From positions 62,001 to 126,000 of the IMG/VR virus record IMGVR_UViG_3300036820_000002: a DNA stretch of 64,000 nt; one strand, 5' to 3'. This document shows, piece by piece, positions 15,538 to 24,596 of the stretch. Positions within the stretch are counted from its first letter, which is position 1. Every line of letters starts with the position of its first letter. The stretch comes from a virus. The position numbers and the translations under genes were made by a program. The notes beneath the pieces were generated by a model. It had not been told where the DNA came from. It did no database searches and was given only the letters and a program-made list of their open reading frames with translations.

Positions 15538-18500
15538 TTACTTGTTCTCTGGTGAATTCCCCTGGTGCAGCTGCGCGGAATGTGTTTCCAGCGCGGCCAT
15601 CCGGTCCTGCGGGCGGATCGTGCCGATATAGGACAGCACATCCTGCTTCAGGTTGTGCCGGGCGATGGCGCGGTGGTGGCCGTCGACAAGGAATCCCTTG
15701 CTGCCGCCGGGTTCCTGGACCAGGATGCTCGGTGCGACATGGCCCTTGTGCGCGGTGATGGCCCGCTCGAATTCCTTTACCTTGCCCGGCTGGTGGGTGG
15801 CCGCCCATTTGCTGATGTCGTCGGTGTCGATGCTATCCCACGGCACTGAGACCGGTCCCTGCCAGGTAGCACGTTTCACCCAGGCGATCTTCTCCGGCGG
15901 GAAGTTCTGCGACATCGCCAGGTAAATGTGCTCCGCCTCGACGGGATTAGGGTCACGGAAGTCCGCTGCCCCTTTACGGGCTCCGGGAATGTCGTGGACG
16001 GTGTTTCCCTCAGGGGTGAGTTCCTCCACGGCCTCGCCGGGATCGAAGGCTTCCGGAGGGACGGCTCGCGGGTTATAGGGCTTCAGGGCCTGCGGTTCAT
16101 AGACCCCGACGACCGGGTGGCCGGAATCGTTCTTCGGGATGCCTGCGGCATCGCCGCCGGGATCACTGCCGATACCCCCGTCTGGCCAGGTTCCTTCTGT
16201 CTCCTGGCCGGGGAAGCGGCTCGCCGGGCGGTTACGGGTCCGGCGGCGGGGAAATGCGTCATCCTCGCTGCCCCGGGGGTAGATGACGGCCCCGGCGGAA
16301 TCGCTGTCCGGGTCGCTTCTGGGCGGTTCTCCCCCGGCGCTGCTTCCCGGTACTGCCCCGGGGCCGGCATCGGGCCATTCAGCACCCTGCGCGTTATGCG
16401 GGTAGGGCCAGCGGGCACCGCCGCCCTGCGCGGAGACGTCCTGGCCGTCCAGGACGATGCGCTCGCCGTTCTCGGTGACCATGTTCTGCAGGAACTTCAG
16501 CGAGTCATCCTTCAGGGTGTCGCTGAGATGGATCTCATCCTCCCAGTCACCCCGGAAGCCGCTGGTGAGATCCAGGCCGCTGACCTGGCTGCGGCGGAAC
16601 CAGGCTGCCCCGGCGCTTTCCTGCGGGGTGGACCCGTTCATCCTCGGGGTGAAGATCTCCGGAGCCTCGCAGAGCCACAGGTAGGAGGTTTTCCCGTCAG
16701 GGTCGGTGTGGGTGAAGTCGCGGATCACCCGCAGCTGCGGGATGTCCCCGATCTCCTCGGTGGTTTCCCGGACCGCCGCGTCCCAGCCGTCCTCGCCGGG
16801 GTGGGCGCTGCCGCCGGGCATGCCCCAGTCGCCGTCATCACGCTGCTGCAGCAGGTAACGCCATTTCCCGTGATCATCACGGGCCCGGATGAGCAGCCAG
16901 GCGACCCGCGCAGGGTCACCGGACTTATGCGCCAGCGGCGGGAGGGCTTCTACCCCTGCGGGCGCGGGAACGCAGCGGCAGCCGGGATGGCACAGCCCCA
17001 GCATCCCGCCGGCGGAGAAGGGAGCATCCAGCGGGATGTCGCCGTCATCGGCGGCGTTCAGGCAGGTATCGCAGGCATCCCCGGTCAGCAGGTGCTTGTA
17101 GGTGACCCCGGCGTCCTTGTAGGCGGCGAGCGCACCAGTATTCATGGCACGTGCCACCTCGGTATGGGCGATCATCTGGCTGCGGGCGGCGGAGTTGCCC
17201 AGACCGGTCCGGGAGACCTGGCTGAGCCAGTGCTGTCCCTCGGTATCCAGGAAGCCCTGTACCGCGTGCGGGTCAGGCTCGCCGTGATGGCCGGCCAGGA
17301 TAGTGCCGGATTCATAGCCCAGCTGCCAGGCGCTTTCCCACATCGGGGTCATCGCATCGAGGAAGATGCCCTTCGTCTGGTCGGCGATGATGTCCAGCAG
17401 CGTGCTCCGGGTGGTCATCAGCACCCCGGCAGCGGCATCCTTGCGAATCCCGGAGCTCTTGATCTCCGCGTCCTGGAACGCCTGCGCGATCACGGCGGTG
17501 TACTTATGGACCAGGGTGAGATCATGCTGCCAGCCGGGGAACCAGGACTCGCCGTGGTGGCGGATATGCGAGGCCTTCTCTTCGCCGAGGAGCTGCCCGG
17601 CTCGCTCGACCGCGACGTCCAGCAGGACGCCCTTGGCGATGTCCTCGGCGATCATGGCCAGGGTGCCGTTGCCGATGTGCTCAGGCTTCCAGGAGGAGAT
17701 CAGCCGGCCCTTGCGCAGGTGGCGGCGCAGCGCGTCCAGCTCTGAGGCCGCCGCCTTCTTCCGCGACCCCGCCACGGAGCTGCGGCTGGTGGTGCCGCCG
17801 GTCCTCGGGGTCGGGGACTGGACGGCGCCCTGGGCTGCCGCATGCCCGGGGGTGATGCCGCCTTCGCGGTGCGGGGCCAGCGGTGCCGGGTGACTGCCGT
17901 TGGGCTTGGTCTGCCCCGCCTGCCGGACGCTGGGCTGGCTGGTCCGGCTCCTGGTGGAGGAGGTGCGTTGCCCGGAGTTGGTGCCCTGCCCGGCCTGGGC
18001 CGCCGCGATGAGCTGCGGGGCCATGCTGAACGGGATCGGGCCTTGCGCGGTGAACACGACCGGCTCGCTGGTCTCCTGCAGGTTCCACGGCGGCAGGTCC
18101 AGCCGGTCGCGGACCTCATCGATGGAGGCGATGCCGTTCTGCACCTGCTGGACGCCCAGCTCAGTGATGGCCTGCTTGTCCTCGTCGTCGACGAGCCCCT
18201 CGAACTGGAACTGCATGTCCGGCATCTGGCAGATGTCCTGCAGGATGTGGTTGAAGATGTCGCAGAGGAACAGCAGCAGGGGCATCGTCGACTTGCGGGA
18301 CTTGATGTCACGGGACTGCTGCCCGGCGAACCGGACCCCGGACGCGCTCGGGCCGGTAGAGGTGCCGCCGATGTCGGGGATGATGCCCAGCTCCTGCGGC
18401 TGCACGTCGAAGGCCATGCAGACCTGGTTCATGACCAGGTAGTCGAAGGAGTCGGAGAGGTCCACCGGCCGCTGCGGCTCCACTTTCGAGCCCGGCGGCA

Positions 18501-19632
18501 GCACGACCACTTTCAGGTGGTAGGCGGGGTCGCCGGCAAGGGCGTTGAGGGCATTCTGCAGCTCCCCGATCTGGGTCGGGGTGATGTTCGGGTCGCCGGG
18601 AGAGATGTAGACCGCCGGGACAGTCCCCTCGGTGAAGTAGTCGAGCTGGAATTCCTGTTTCTGCAGCCCGGAGATGATCGGCAGCAGCGCCCGTTCCACC
18701 GGCGGGAAGCCGTAGGGGGATTCCCGTTGCGGCCAGTACGGGGCATACAGCATGATGTCGGTGCTGAACTTGTTGACCTCGGCCCCGGCCAGCCCGGCGT
18801 CATCGATGTCGGCACCGGTCGCGATCGTCATGTAGTCGCTGCGCGGCACCCCGTAGAGGAACTGCTGGTAGGCAGGCGCCGGGGGGGGCGGGTGCTCGCC
18901 GTGGATCCCGATCAGCGGCCGGATGGTGGGGCCGGAGACCAGCCGCAGGCTGTCCAGGTCGCTGCCGAGGAGGCCGCGCCCGCCCATCCCAAAGGAGGCG
19001 CCGTATTTCGGGCGGAAGATGACGGTCAGCGCGTCATACACGAAGATCTCTTCGAGAAGCGCGTTCAGGAAGCTCTGGAAGGTCCAGAAATCCGGGTCCG
19101 GGTGGCGGAAGAACCGCACCGCCTTGGCTTTGCGCTCGCCGAAGTCGCGCATCGCCTTCGCGTCACCCTGGTAGGCCTTGGCGGCGTCAGTGGTCAAGGT
19201 GATGTCCCAGCGCAGCCCCCGGATCTCCTGCTGGCGCAGGTCGATGGATGCCCTGGCGACAGAGTACTTCTGGGCCAGCGTGCGGAGCTGGTCGAAGGAG
19301 GCGAGCTTGAGGCCCTCGGTGCCGGGAGGGGTGGGCAGGTTCCAGCCGGTGCGGTACTGCCACAGCCGTGGGTCCGGGTAGAGGCCGCCGGACGGCGGCT
19401 CGTCGACGGGGACCGGCTGAATCGGGGACATCGGGGCGAATGCGCCGTCGGTGAAGACGCGGCTCGGGCGGGGCAGGAAGGGCCCGTAGGTGTTTGCATA
19501 GGGGTCCTGGAACCAGGCATTCGCCTGTACCGGGCTGATCTGGCCCATGCCGCCGGACTGGGGGGCGGGTGTGTAGCGGGCCCCGCCCGGGATTGCCTTC
19601 ATCGCGGCGACCAGCGCACCGGGACGCGCCAT
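15538..19632 (-). CDS. Portal protein fused to MuF, Nudix and ParB-like nuclease domains
   Basis: 1,364 residues from the ATG at 19632 (AGAAAGG upstream); numbering here is from that start. Residues about 80-530 are a portal (LYAPYWPQRESPYGFPP, FDVQPQELGIIPD). About 640-895 is an SPP1 gp7/MuF head morphogenesis domain (RSQMIAHTEVARAMNTGALA, then TGDACDTC and GLCHPGCRCVP). About 905-1035 is a Nudix hydrolase with a complete box (GGSAHPGEDGWDAAVRETTE then EIGD). After a Pro/Gly linker, about 1228-1340 carries a ParB/Srx-type nuclease core (GFLVDGHHRAIARHNLKQD). Portal-MuF fusions are known; the extra two enzyme domains suggest co-packaged effectors delivered with DNA. Confidence 0.85.
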   Translation of the reverse strand: MARPGALVAAMKAIPGGARYTPAPQSGGMGQISPVQANAWFQDPYANTYGPFLPRPSRVFTDGAFAPMSPIQPVPVDEPPSGGLYPDPRLWQYRTGWNLPTPPGTEGLKLASFDQLRTLAQKYSVARASIDLRQQEIRGLRWDITLTTDAAKAYQGDAKAMRDFGERKAKAVRFFRHPDPDFWTFQSFLNALLEEIFVYDALTVIFRPKYGASFGMGGRGLLGSDLDSLRLVSGPTIRPLIGIHGEHPPPPAPAYQQFLYGVPRSDYMTIATGADIDDAGLAGAEVNKFSTDIMLYAPYWPQRESPYGFPPVERALLPIISGLQKQEFQLDYFTEGTVPAVYISPGDPNITPTQIGELQNALNALAGDPAYHLKVVVLPPGSKVEPQRPVDLSDSFDYLVMNQVCMAFDVQPQELGIIPDIGGTSTGPSASGVRFAGQQSRDIKSRKSTMPLLLFLCDIFNHILQDICQMPDMQFQFEGLVDDEDKQAITELGVQQVQNGIASIDEVRDRLDLPPWNLQETSEPVVFTAQGPIPFSMAPQLIAAAQAGQGTNSGQRTSSTRSRTSQPSVRQAGQTKPNGSHPAPLAPHREGGITPGHAAAQGAVQSPTPRTGGTTSRSSVAGSRKKAAASELDALRRHLRKGRLISSWKPEHIGNGTLAMIAEDIAKGVLLDVAVERAGQLLGEEKASHIRHHGESWFPGWQHDLTLVHKYTAVIAQAFQDAEIKSSGIRKDAAAGVLMTTRSTLLDIIADQTKGIFLDAMTPMWESAWQLGYESGTILAGHHGEPDPHAVQGFLDTEGQHWLSQVSRTGLGNSAARSQMIAHTEVARAMNTGALAAYKDAGVTYKHLLTGDACDTCLNAADDGDIPLDAPFSAGGMLGLCHPGCRCVPAPAGVEALPPLAHKSGDPARVAWLLIRARDDHGKWRYLLQQRDDGDWGMPGGSAHPGEDGWDAAVRETTEEIGDIPQLRVIRDFTHTDPDGKTSYLWLCEAPEIFTPRMNGSTPQESAGAAWFRRSQVSGLDLTSGFRGDWEDEIHLSDTLKDDSLKFLQNMVTENGERIVLDGQDVSAQGGGARWPYPHNAQGAEWPDAGPGAVPGSSAGGEPPRSDPDSDSAGAVIYPRGSEDDAFPRRRTRNRPASRFPGQETEGTWPDGGIGSDPGGDAAGIPKNDSGHPVVGVYEPQALKPYNPRAVPPEAFDPGEAVEELTPEGNTVHDIPGARKGAADFRDPNPVEAEHIYLAMSQNFPPEKIAWVKRATWQGPVSVPWDSIDTDDISKWAATHQPGKVKEFERAITAHKGHVAPSILVQEPGGSKGFLVDGHHRAIARHNLKQDVLSYIGTIRPQDRMAALETHSAQLHQGNSPENK

Positions 19633-19642
19633 CCGTGCCTTT

Positions 19643-21607
19643 CTAGGAAATGGCCAGCTGGCCGGCAATGAGAACCGGGATCTCCGGGTCGTCGGTAATT
19701 TTCAGGTAGATGATGTAGGTGCCGATTCCCGGGTTCGCGGTTCCTGAAGGGCCGATCAGTGCCTGCGCCGAGTAGGGATACAGGACGTTGGAGGGCACCG
19801 AGATCCAGCTGCCGTTCACCCAGTCACCGGATTGCGGAACCTGGGTCGCAGTGGGCATGAAGGCGAACTGGACGGCATCCCCGGTCGGGTTATAGGCACT
19901 GCCGTTTTTCGCGGCCGTGACGGGAACGGAGATGTACTGGGTGGACAGCTGGGAGATGCCCAGCATCGAGTAACTGCCCACGACCCACTCCGCCTGCCCG
20001 GTTCCGGTGTCCCACAGGCTGCCGGGCGAGCCGGTGAGGAAGATGACGATTCCCGATGACGGGATCTGCCCGGTCGCATGGAATTGCGGGATGATACCCA
20101 GCAGTGCTGACCGGTAGTTCCCGTGCCTGCGCAGGGCCGTAAATCCTGGGTGGATGACCAGGGCCCCGGACCGCGCGTTGCCGTGAGAGCGGTATGCGGT
20201 GAATGCCGGGATGAGATCCAGGGATGCGGTGCGGTACTGCCCGTGGGCTCGCTGGGTGGTCAGTCCGGGAGTTACCGCGAGGGAGGCGGTCCGGTACTTC
20301 CCGTGGATCCTGGCAGCGGTAAACGCGGGGGTCACGGTCGTGGACGCGGTCCGGTACTTTCCTCGCGTCCGCACTGCGGTGAACGACGGGGTGACCGCGA
20401 GGGTGCTGGCCCGGTATTTTCCCCGGGTCCTGCTCGCGGTGAAGGACGGGGTGAGAGCCAGCGAGGCGGTCGCGGTATGCGCGATGCCCCCGGCCGGGGT
20501 GACTTCGACATCGACCCAGTAGTTCTCGCTGCCGGTAGTGAGCCCGGGGTACACCCAGGTGGTCTGGTAGGACCCCTGCCCGGGGCTGCCGCCGGCGTTA
20601 TCGGGAGCGGAGATGATGCCGTTGGTGATCCCGGCGCTGCCGGGCCCGGTCGACCAGTAGGCGCCGGTTACCGACATCCACTCCGACCCGGAGGCGTGGT
20701 ACGTCGAGACCTTGTAGTTCACCGACGCGGAGAGGCTGACTCCCGCTGAGGAGTAGTTGCAGTAGACCCAGCCTCCGCCGGCGGAGGCTGCCCCGCCGGC
20801 GGGGAGCAGCCAGCTCGGGGAGCTGTTGTCAGTCCCGGCGACCTCGGTGGTCGCTGAGACGTTCCACAGAGCGCACCGGGTAGGCAGGGATGCTGCCCCT
20901 GAGGGGGAGTAGTGCCAGATCTTATCCAGTGAGGAGGCCTGCGTGAGGCTGAACTCCGAGGCCAGGATGTAGCCGGTGACGTCGGAGCTGACCCCGGTGA
21001 GGTTATCCGGTAGCGAGGGCCAGAGCCGGTAGGTGGCACCGGACGGCGCGGTGGTGGTGATCTGGATGTCCAGCCAGCAGTTCCAGCCGGCGTCCGCGTC
21101 GGCGGCGAAGACGGACGTCGGGTCGGTGCTGGAGGGCTGGTAGACGCACTGGCTGTTGCCGTAAGGATCGGGATTGCTGCCGGTGCTGTCAGAGAAGGCG
21201 GTCAGCGGGCCGCTGACGATTCCTGCCGCGTAGGCGCCGCCGCTGGCGAATTCGGAATCTGTCAGCGGGAAAGGACCGGAGAATGCCGTCTGCGCCTGGT
21301 AGGTGGCGCCGGCGCTGAGCGGGACCGGCGTGGTGTAGGCAACGTAATTCCAGCCCGCGCTGAGCGTTCCTGACGTGACCTCGGTCCCGGGGACCAGGAT
21401 CCCGGCGGCACTGCCGTAGACCTGCCAGAGGCAGAATGGCTGCGCGGAGGTGCTCTGCCCGCCGGTACTGCAGACCCACCACCAGAAGCCGGCCAGGTAA
21501 AGGCCGCCGGAGGTGACCGTGAACTTGATGCCTGGCCCGAATGGCCCGGTAAAGTTCGTGGCAGCAGCCGGGCCGTTTGTCGAGGGCCACAGCCGGTAGG
21601 TGGTCAT
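19643..21607 (-). CDS. Fibre-like virion protein with DUF4082-like domains and tandem repeats
   Basis: 654 residues. Two related N-terminal domains each start YRLWPS (residues about 4 and 195) and contain the GWNYVAYTTPVPLSAGATY type pattern of DUF4082 beta domains. Residues about 375-510 are seven imperfect 20-residue repeats, consensus LAVTPSFTAxRxxGKYRTAS (60 bp in DNA). A C-terminal domain of about 140 residues follows. It sits between the portal and a tail-fibre-like gene rather than in the tail module. A head fibre or adhesin role is inferred. Confidence 0.7.
   Translation of the reverse strand: MTTYRLWPSTNGPAAATNFTGPFGPGIKFTVTSGGLYLAGFWWWVCSTGGQSTSAQPFCLWQVYGSAAGILVPGTEVTSGTLSAGWNYVAYTTPVPLSAGATYQAQTAFSGPFPLTDSEFASGGAYAAGIVSGPLTAFSDSTGSNPDPYGNSQCVYQPSSTDPTSVFAADADAGWNCWLDIQITTTAPSGATYRLWPSLPDNLTGVSSDVTGYILASEFSLTQASSLDKIWHYSPSGAASLPTRCALWNVSATTEVAGTDNSSPSWLLPAGGAASAGGGWVYCNYSSAGVSLSASVNYKVSTYHASGSEWMSVTGAYWSTGPGSAGITNGIISAPDNAGGSPGQGSYQTTWVYPGLTTGSENYWVDVEVTPAGGIAHTATASLALTPSFTASRTRGKYRASTLAVTPSFTAVRTRGKYRTASTTVTPAFTAARIHGKYRTASLAVTPGLTTQRAHGQYRTASLDLIPAFTAYRSHGNARSGALVIHPGFTALRRHGNYRSALLGIIPQFHATGQIPSSGIVIFLTGSPGSLWDTGTGQAEWVVGSYSMLGISQLSTQYISVPVTAAKNGSAYNPTGDAVQFAFMPTATQVPQSGDWVNGSWISVPSNVLYPYSAQALIGPSGTANPGIGTYIIYLKITDDPEIPVLIAGQLAIS
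20110..20475 (-). repeat. 60-bp tandem coding repeats
   Basis: About six to seven direct repeats with a 60-bp period inside the fibre-like gene, seen as recurring GGTCCGGTACTTTCC and GCGGTGAACG units on the plus strand. They encode the R-x-x-GKYRTAS units. Copies differ at roughly a third of codons, so they are not recent duplicates. Confidence 0.75.
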
Positions 21608-21655
21608 CAGACTCCCCCGGCGTTATTTTTGCTTTTCTTTTTACTCTTTTTTTTT

Positions 21656-22027
21656 TTACGAGGCTGTCGGCAGGGTAATAGTAATGCTGGTCAGGGTCAG
21701 GCTGTCGCCGGTATCCATGGTGACGCTGGAGCTCAGCGTCATGCTCAGCCCGAATGCCCCTGATGAGCTCAGCGACCAGAAGGAGATGTCGGTATCCATC
21801 TCGGCGTTAGTCCCGGCCCAGGATGTCCATTCCGGCTGATTGCTCGCGGCAATACTGCCGGCGGACGCCGACCCCCATGTCACCGCCTCGCGGGTCGTCA
21901 CCGAGGAGACGTTGGCAGTCCCTGCGCTGCCCGGGGCGCCGGTATGCAGCTGGACATAGGCGGCATCGGTGCCGGTGATGGTACCCAGTGCCGCGTCGGC
22001 GACTGCTACGGAAAGCCCGTCAGCCAT
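21656..22027 (-). CDS. Phage tail fibre-like / virion surface protein
   Basis: 123 residues starting MADGLSVAVADAALGTITG and continuing YVQLHTGAPGSAGTANVSSV and REAVTWG. This opening is characteristic of a small actinophage protein family annotated as tail fibre. It begins eight bases inside the end of the preceding zinc protein. The 48-base A-rich spacer between it and the next gene (a run of twelve T on the plus strand) is unusual for this GC-rich genome. Confidence 0.7.
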   Translation of the reverse strand: MADGLSVAVADAALGTITGTDAAYVQLHTGAPGSAGTANVSSVTTREAVTWGSASAGSIAASNQPEWTSWAGTNAEMDTDISFWSLSSSGAFGLSMTLSSSVTMDTGDSLTLTSITITLPTAS

Positions 22028-22205
22028 GGAAGATCACCTGCTCCGGGACGGCGGAGAGAATACGCTCGCAGGCATTCCCGCACTGGCGGCAGAAATAGGT
22101 TCCCGCATTATTTCCGGGAGCCAGCTTTGCGGCACAGCAGGCCGATGATGCGCGTCTGACCTCCCCGTTCGCGGTCATGACGGGAGTAATTGAAAGGGCA
22201 GCCAC
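22020..22205 (-). CDS. Small zinc-finger protein
   Basis: 61 residues, GTG start in TGGAGGTGTGTGGCT. It contains CCAAK and CRQCGNACERIL, a single zinc knuckle motif. It overlaps the fibre-like gene by eight bases. Family unknown. Confidence 0.6.
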   Translation of the reverse strand: MAALSITPVMTANGEVRRASSACCAAKLAPGNNAGTYFCRQCGNACERILSAVPEQVIFHG

Positions 22206-22296
22206 ACACCTCCAGCAGGCCGGGGAAAGCGCGCGGGCATGATCATTCCCCAGCCACTTATATCACAGGTAAATGCAGGATGCAATAATTGAAGGA

Positions 22297-22503
22297 TCAT
22301 TCCCCGGGAACATCGGGCTGCGGAGGATTCTGCGGCGCCTGCTGGACGGCATTCAAGATAAGCGCTACGGTGACCCGGCAGGTGATCTCCAGGGCATAGG
22401 CTTCCGCCATCCCGGCATTCACCTGCCCGGCGAACAGGGCGTTGACGGCACGTCCCAGCCTGGCGAAGTCAACGGGCACGAACGGGTCTTCAGGCATCGT
22501 CAT
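22297..22503 (-). CDS. Small helical hypothetical protein
   Basis: 68 residues from MTMPEDPFVPVDFARLGRAV; mostly one or two helices and a Pro-rich tail (QQAPQNPPQPDVPGE). It begins inside the last codons of the preceding gene. An upstream in-frame extension is open but lacks coding character. Function unknown. Confidence 0.55.
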   Translation of the reverse strand: MTMPEDPFVPVDFARLGRAVNALFAGQVNAGMAEAYALEITCRVTVALILNAVQQAPQNPPQPDVPGE

Positions 22504-22723
22504 CCCACACCTCTTCCGGCCATACGATCTCTGAGTCATCATAATGGCGCCAGTATTCCACTTCCGTGCGGACAGTCCCGTTCTGGCTCCATGCCTGCCG
22601 CCGGATGCGCGGGCAGGCCCGCCAGTGAACGCCGCCGCAGTCACCGCAGGGTGCAGCCGGGCGGACCGGGAAGAGCTCGCGGAGAAGTGCCTTCTCCTCC
22701 AGGGTCGGCGCCCTTGCAGTCAT
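22490..22723 (-). CDS. Small cysteine-containing hypothetical protein
   Basis: 77 residues from the ATG at 22723, with GGAGAG three bases upstream. It contains CGDCGGVHWRACPRIRR, a motif common in short actinophage proteins located by the terminase, and an acidic tail (IVWPEEVWDDDA). Zinc binding is possible. The 119 bases between it and the terminase stop hold no convincing gene. Confidence 0.65.
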   Translation of the reverse strand: MTARAPTLEEKALLRELFPVRPAAPCGDCGGVHWRACPRIRRQAWSQNGTVRTEVEYWRHYDDSEIVWPEEVWDDDA

Positions 22724-22842
22724 GATCTCTCCAGGTCCAGGAAAATGCCGCATCATAATGGATAATTCCCGGGTGCGGTTCCAGCGTGCACCAGATTAGC
22801 ATGCAGCCGCATTCCAGGATGATTCTCGCGGAGGCACCGCAT

Positions 22843-24525
22843 TCAGCGGCGCCGCCAGTCCTTGCCTGCATAGACGTGGGCTCCGGTACTGCTCCCGGTG
22901 AATGCCGCCAGCTGCTTCAGGTAGAACGAAGGGTCGGTATTGCATTCCGGGCAGCTGGGCATGTTCATCGGGCGCACATGATTGTTCTCGCAGGTGCGGG
23001 AGTAAGCCATATGCCAGCGGTTAGCACGGTCCCTGACCCTCTCCTTCTCCTGCGGCGCGATTCCTGCCCCGCAGTGCCGGCACATCTTGTCCAGCAGCTG
23101 GTTGACGTTCTCCCCGCACTCCGTGCAAGGGTAGAAGCTGTACATCTCCATGTAGCTGGCGCCACTGCGGCGGGACAGCTCGATCAGCGCCCAGATCGCG
23201 GCATCCGCGCGGTCATCGTGCTGGCGGGAGCGCTCGATCTCCGGGATCATCGCGGTCAGCTGCTTCTCCATCATCTCGAACTCGCCGACCATGTGCAGCC
23301 GTCCGGCCGCTGCCAGATGAGAGATGGATTCCGCGCGGATGTACTTGCCCTTCATCGCCGCGACGCTCTTGTAGGGGATGTTCGGGTCTTCCTTGGACAG
23401 CAGCTCCGGCATGTAGTCGCCGACGGTGTTCTCGCCGACGACCAGGTCTGCCTCCCAGCGGTGGAAGGCGCTGGCGACTACCTCCATGCACCGCTTGGGG
23501 GTACCGCGCAGGGAGAGGTCCTCCAGGATGTAGAAGTGATGATCACCGCTTTCGGCGGCCACGACGATCCCGGTCTCGTCGGAGGACTCGGAGGAGGTGG
23601 ACGCCGGGTCGATGGCCACCACGATGCGGCGCCATTCCGGTACGTCCTCGGGGTAGATGCGGTACTCACAGAAGTTCTCGGCGGAGAACAAGGCGCCGTC
23701 GGAGCCCTGCACCAGCTTGCCTTCCAGCTCCTGCTGTTCCAGGTAGGTGCCCTTGTACTGGCGGCGCAGGTCCGCCAGGGCGCCCTCGGCGAAGTAGGGG
23801 TTCTCACTGGAGGAGGCGGTGGTGATGTGGAAGCGGCGCGGGTCGGCGTTCGCCATCTCCACCAGGTCGCGGATCAGCCGCAGCTTGCTGGGGGTGGTGG
23901 TGATCATCAGCCGGGGGTCGTTGTTCTTCGGCTTGATCCGCAGCGCCGGCTTGAGGCCGTAGTCGAAGAAGCGGACGTACTTGATCATGGCCAGCTCGTC
24001 GAACCAGCAGTAGCTCAGGTTGGCGCCACGGACGGAGTCGACGTTCTCGGCGGAGAACCCCTGGATGATACTGCCGTTGCGCATCGTGATGGACAGGTTG
24101 TTCTTGTTGACTTCCCGGATCTCCCCGGGCTGCGCGTTCGCCACGATGCCGGACTGTAGGTCTTCGAAGCACGTCTTGCGCACGTGGATGTAGGTGGGGG
24201 CACAGACCCCGACGTAGATCTCCGGCTCCGACAGGGCCATCGCGATCGCCCACTCGGCGCCGGCCCGGGTCTTGCCGGTACCTCGTCCGGCCAGGCAGAT
24301 CCAGGTGGTCCAGTCCCTGGTCGGGCCGTCGCAGCCGCAGGAGTAGGTGACGCCCGTCTTGGGGTGGGTCCAGGGCAGGTGGTGGCGGGGATGATCGGGA
24401 GGCAGCTGCTTGTTCCGGGCCGCCAGCTCCCAGGGGCGCGGCTCGCTGGCGGCCCGCACGGCATGAAGCCAGCGGGCTATCTCCGCGTGGGTTTCCGGGG
24501 AGAGCTTCTTCGGGTCTTTAGGCAC
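22843..24525 (-). CDS. terL: Terminase large subunit with C-terminal zinc ribbons
   Basis: 560 residues from a GTG at 24525 (GGAGTGTGTGCC); six extra codons are open upstream. Walker A is AGRGTGKTRAGAEWA (residues 79-93) and Walker B is YCWFDELA (172-179). The nuclease part has VVAIDPASTSSESSDETG and ends with the metal-binding RQHDDRADAAIWAL. Residues 461-560 add three Cys pairs (CTECGEN, CRHCG, CPECN), a zinc-ribbon extension not usual in this family. It cuts and translocates DNA through the portal. Its probable small subunit is encoded 35 kb away. Confidence 0.92.
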   Translation of the reverse strand: MPKDPKKLSPETHAEIARWLHAVRAASEPRPWELAARNKQLPPDHPRHHLPWTHPKTGVTYSCGCDGPTRDWTTWICLAGRGTGKTRAGAEWAIAMALSEPEIYVGVCAPTYIHVRKTCFEDLQSGIVANAQPGEIREVNKNNLSITMRNGSIIQGFSAENVDSVRGANLSYCWFDELAMIKYVRFFDYGLKPALRIKPKNNDPRLMITTTPSKLRLIRDLVEMANADPRRFHITTASSSENPYFAEGALADLRRQYKGTYLEQQELEGKLVQGSDGALFSAENFCEYRIYPEDVPEWRRIVVAIDPASTSSESSDETGIVVAAESGDHHFYILEDLSLRGTPKRCMEVVASAFHRWEADLVVGENTVGDYMPELLSKEDPNIPYKSVAAMKGKYIRAESISHLAAAGRLHMVGEFEMMEKQLTAMIPEIERSRQHDDRADAAIWALIELSRRSGASYMEMYSFYPCTECGENVNQLLDKMCRHCGAGIAPQEKERVRDRANRWHMAYSRTCENNHVRPMNMPSCPECNTDPSFYLKQLAAFTGSSTGAHVYAGKDWRRR

Positions 24526-24540
24526 ACACTCCAGACATGG

Positions 24541-24574
24541 CAAGACCCCCGGGGGAAGGTTTCCGGGGGTCTTG
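24541..24574. terminator. 12-bp GC-rich stem-loop between lysin and terminase genes
   Basis: CAAGACCCCCGG pairs perfectly with CCGGGGGTCTTG across a 10-base loop. There is no U-run, so it may be an actinobacterial-type terminator, or an mRNA-processing or stability element. Confidence 0.6.
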
Positions 24575-24596
24575 CGGGGTTACGGACCCTACGGCG

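Noticed and set aside
15928-19671. Two roughly 600-codon plus-strand frames opposite the portal fusion
   Set aside because: Antisense shadows created by high GC; no motifs or start signals.
22641-22871. 76-codon minus-strand frame between the terminase end and the next gene
   Set aside because: Overlaps both neighbours and lacks a ribosome site.
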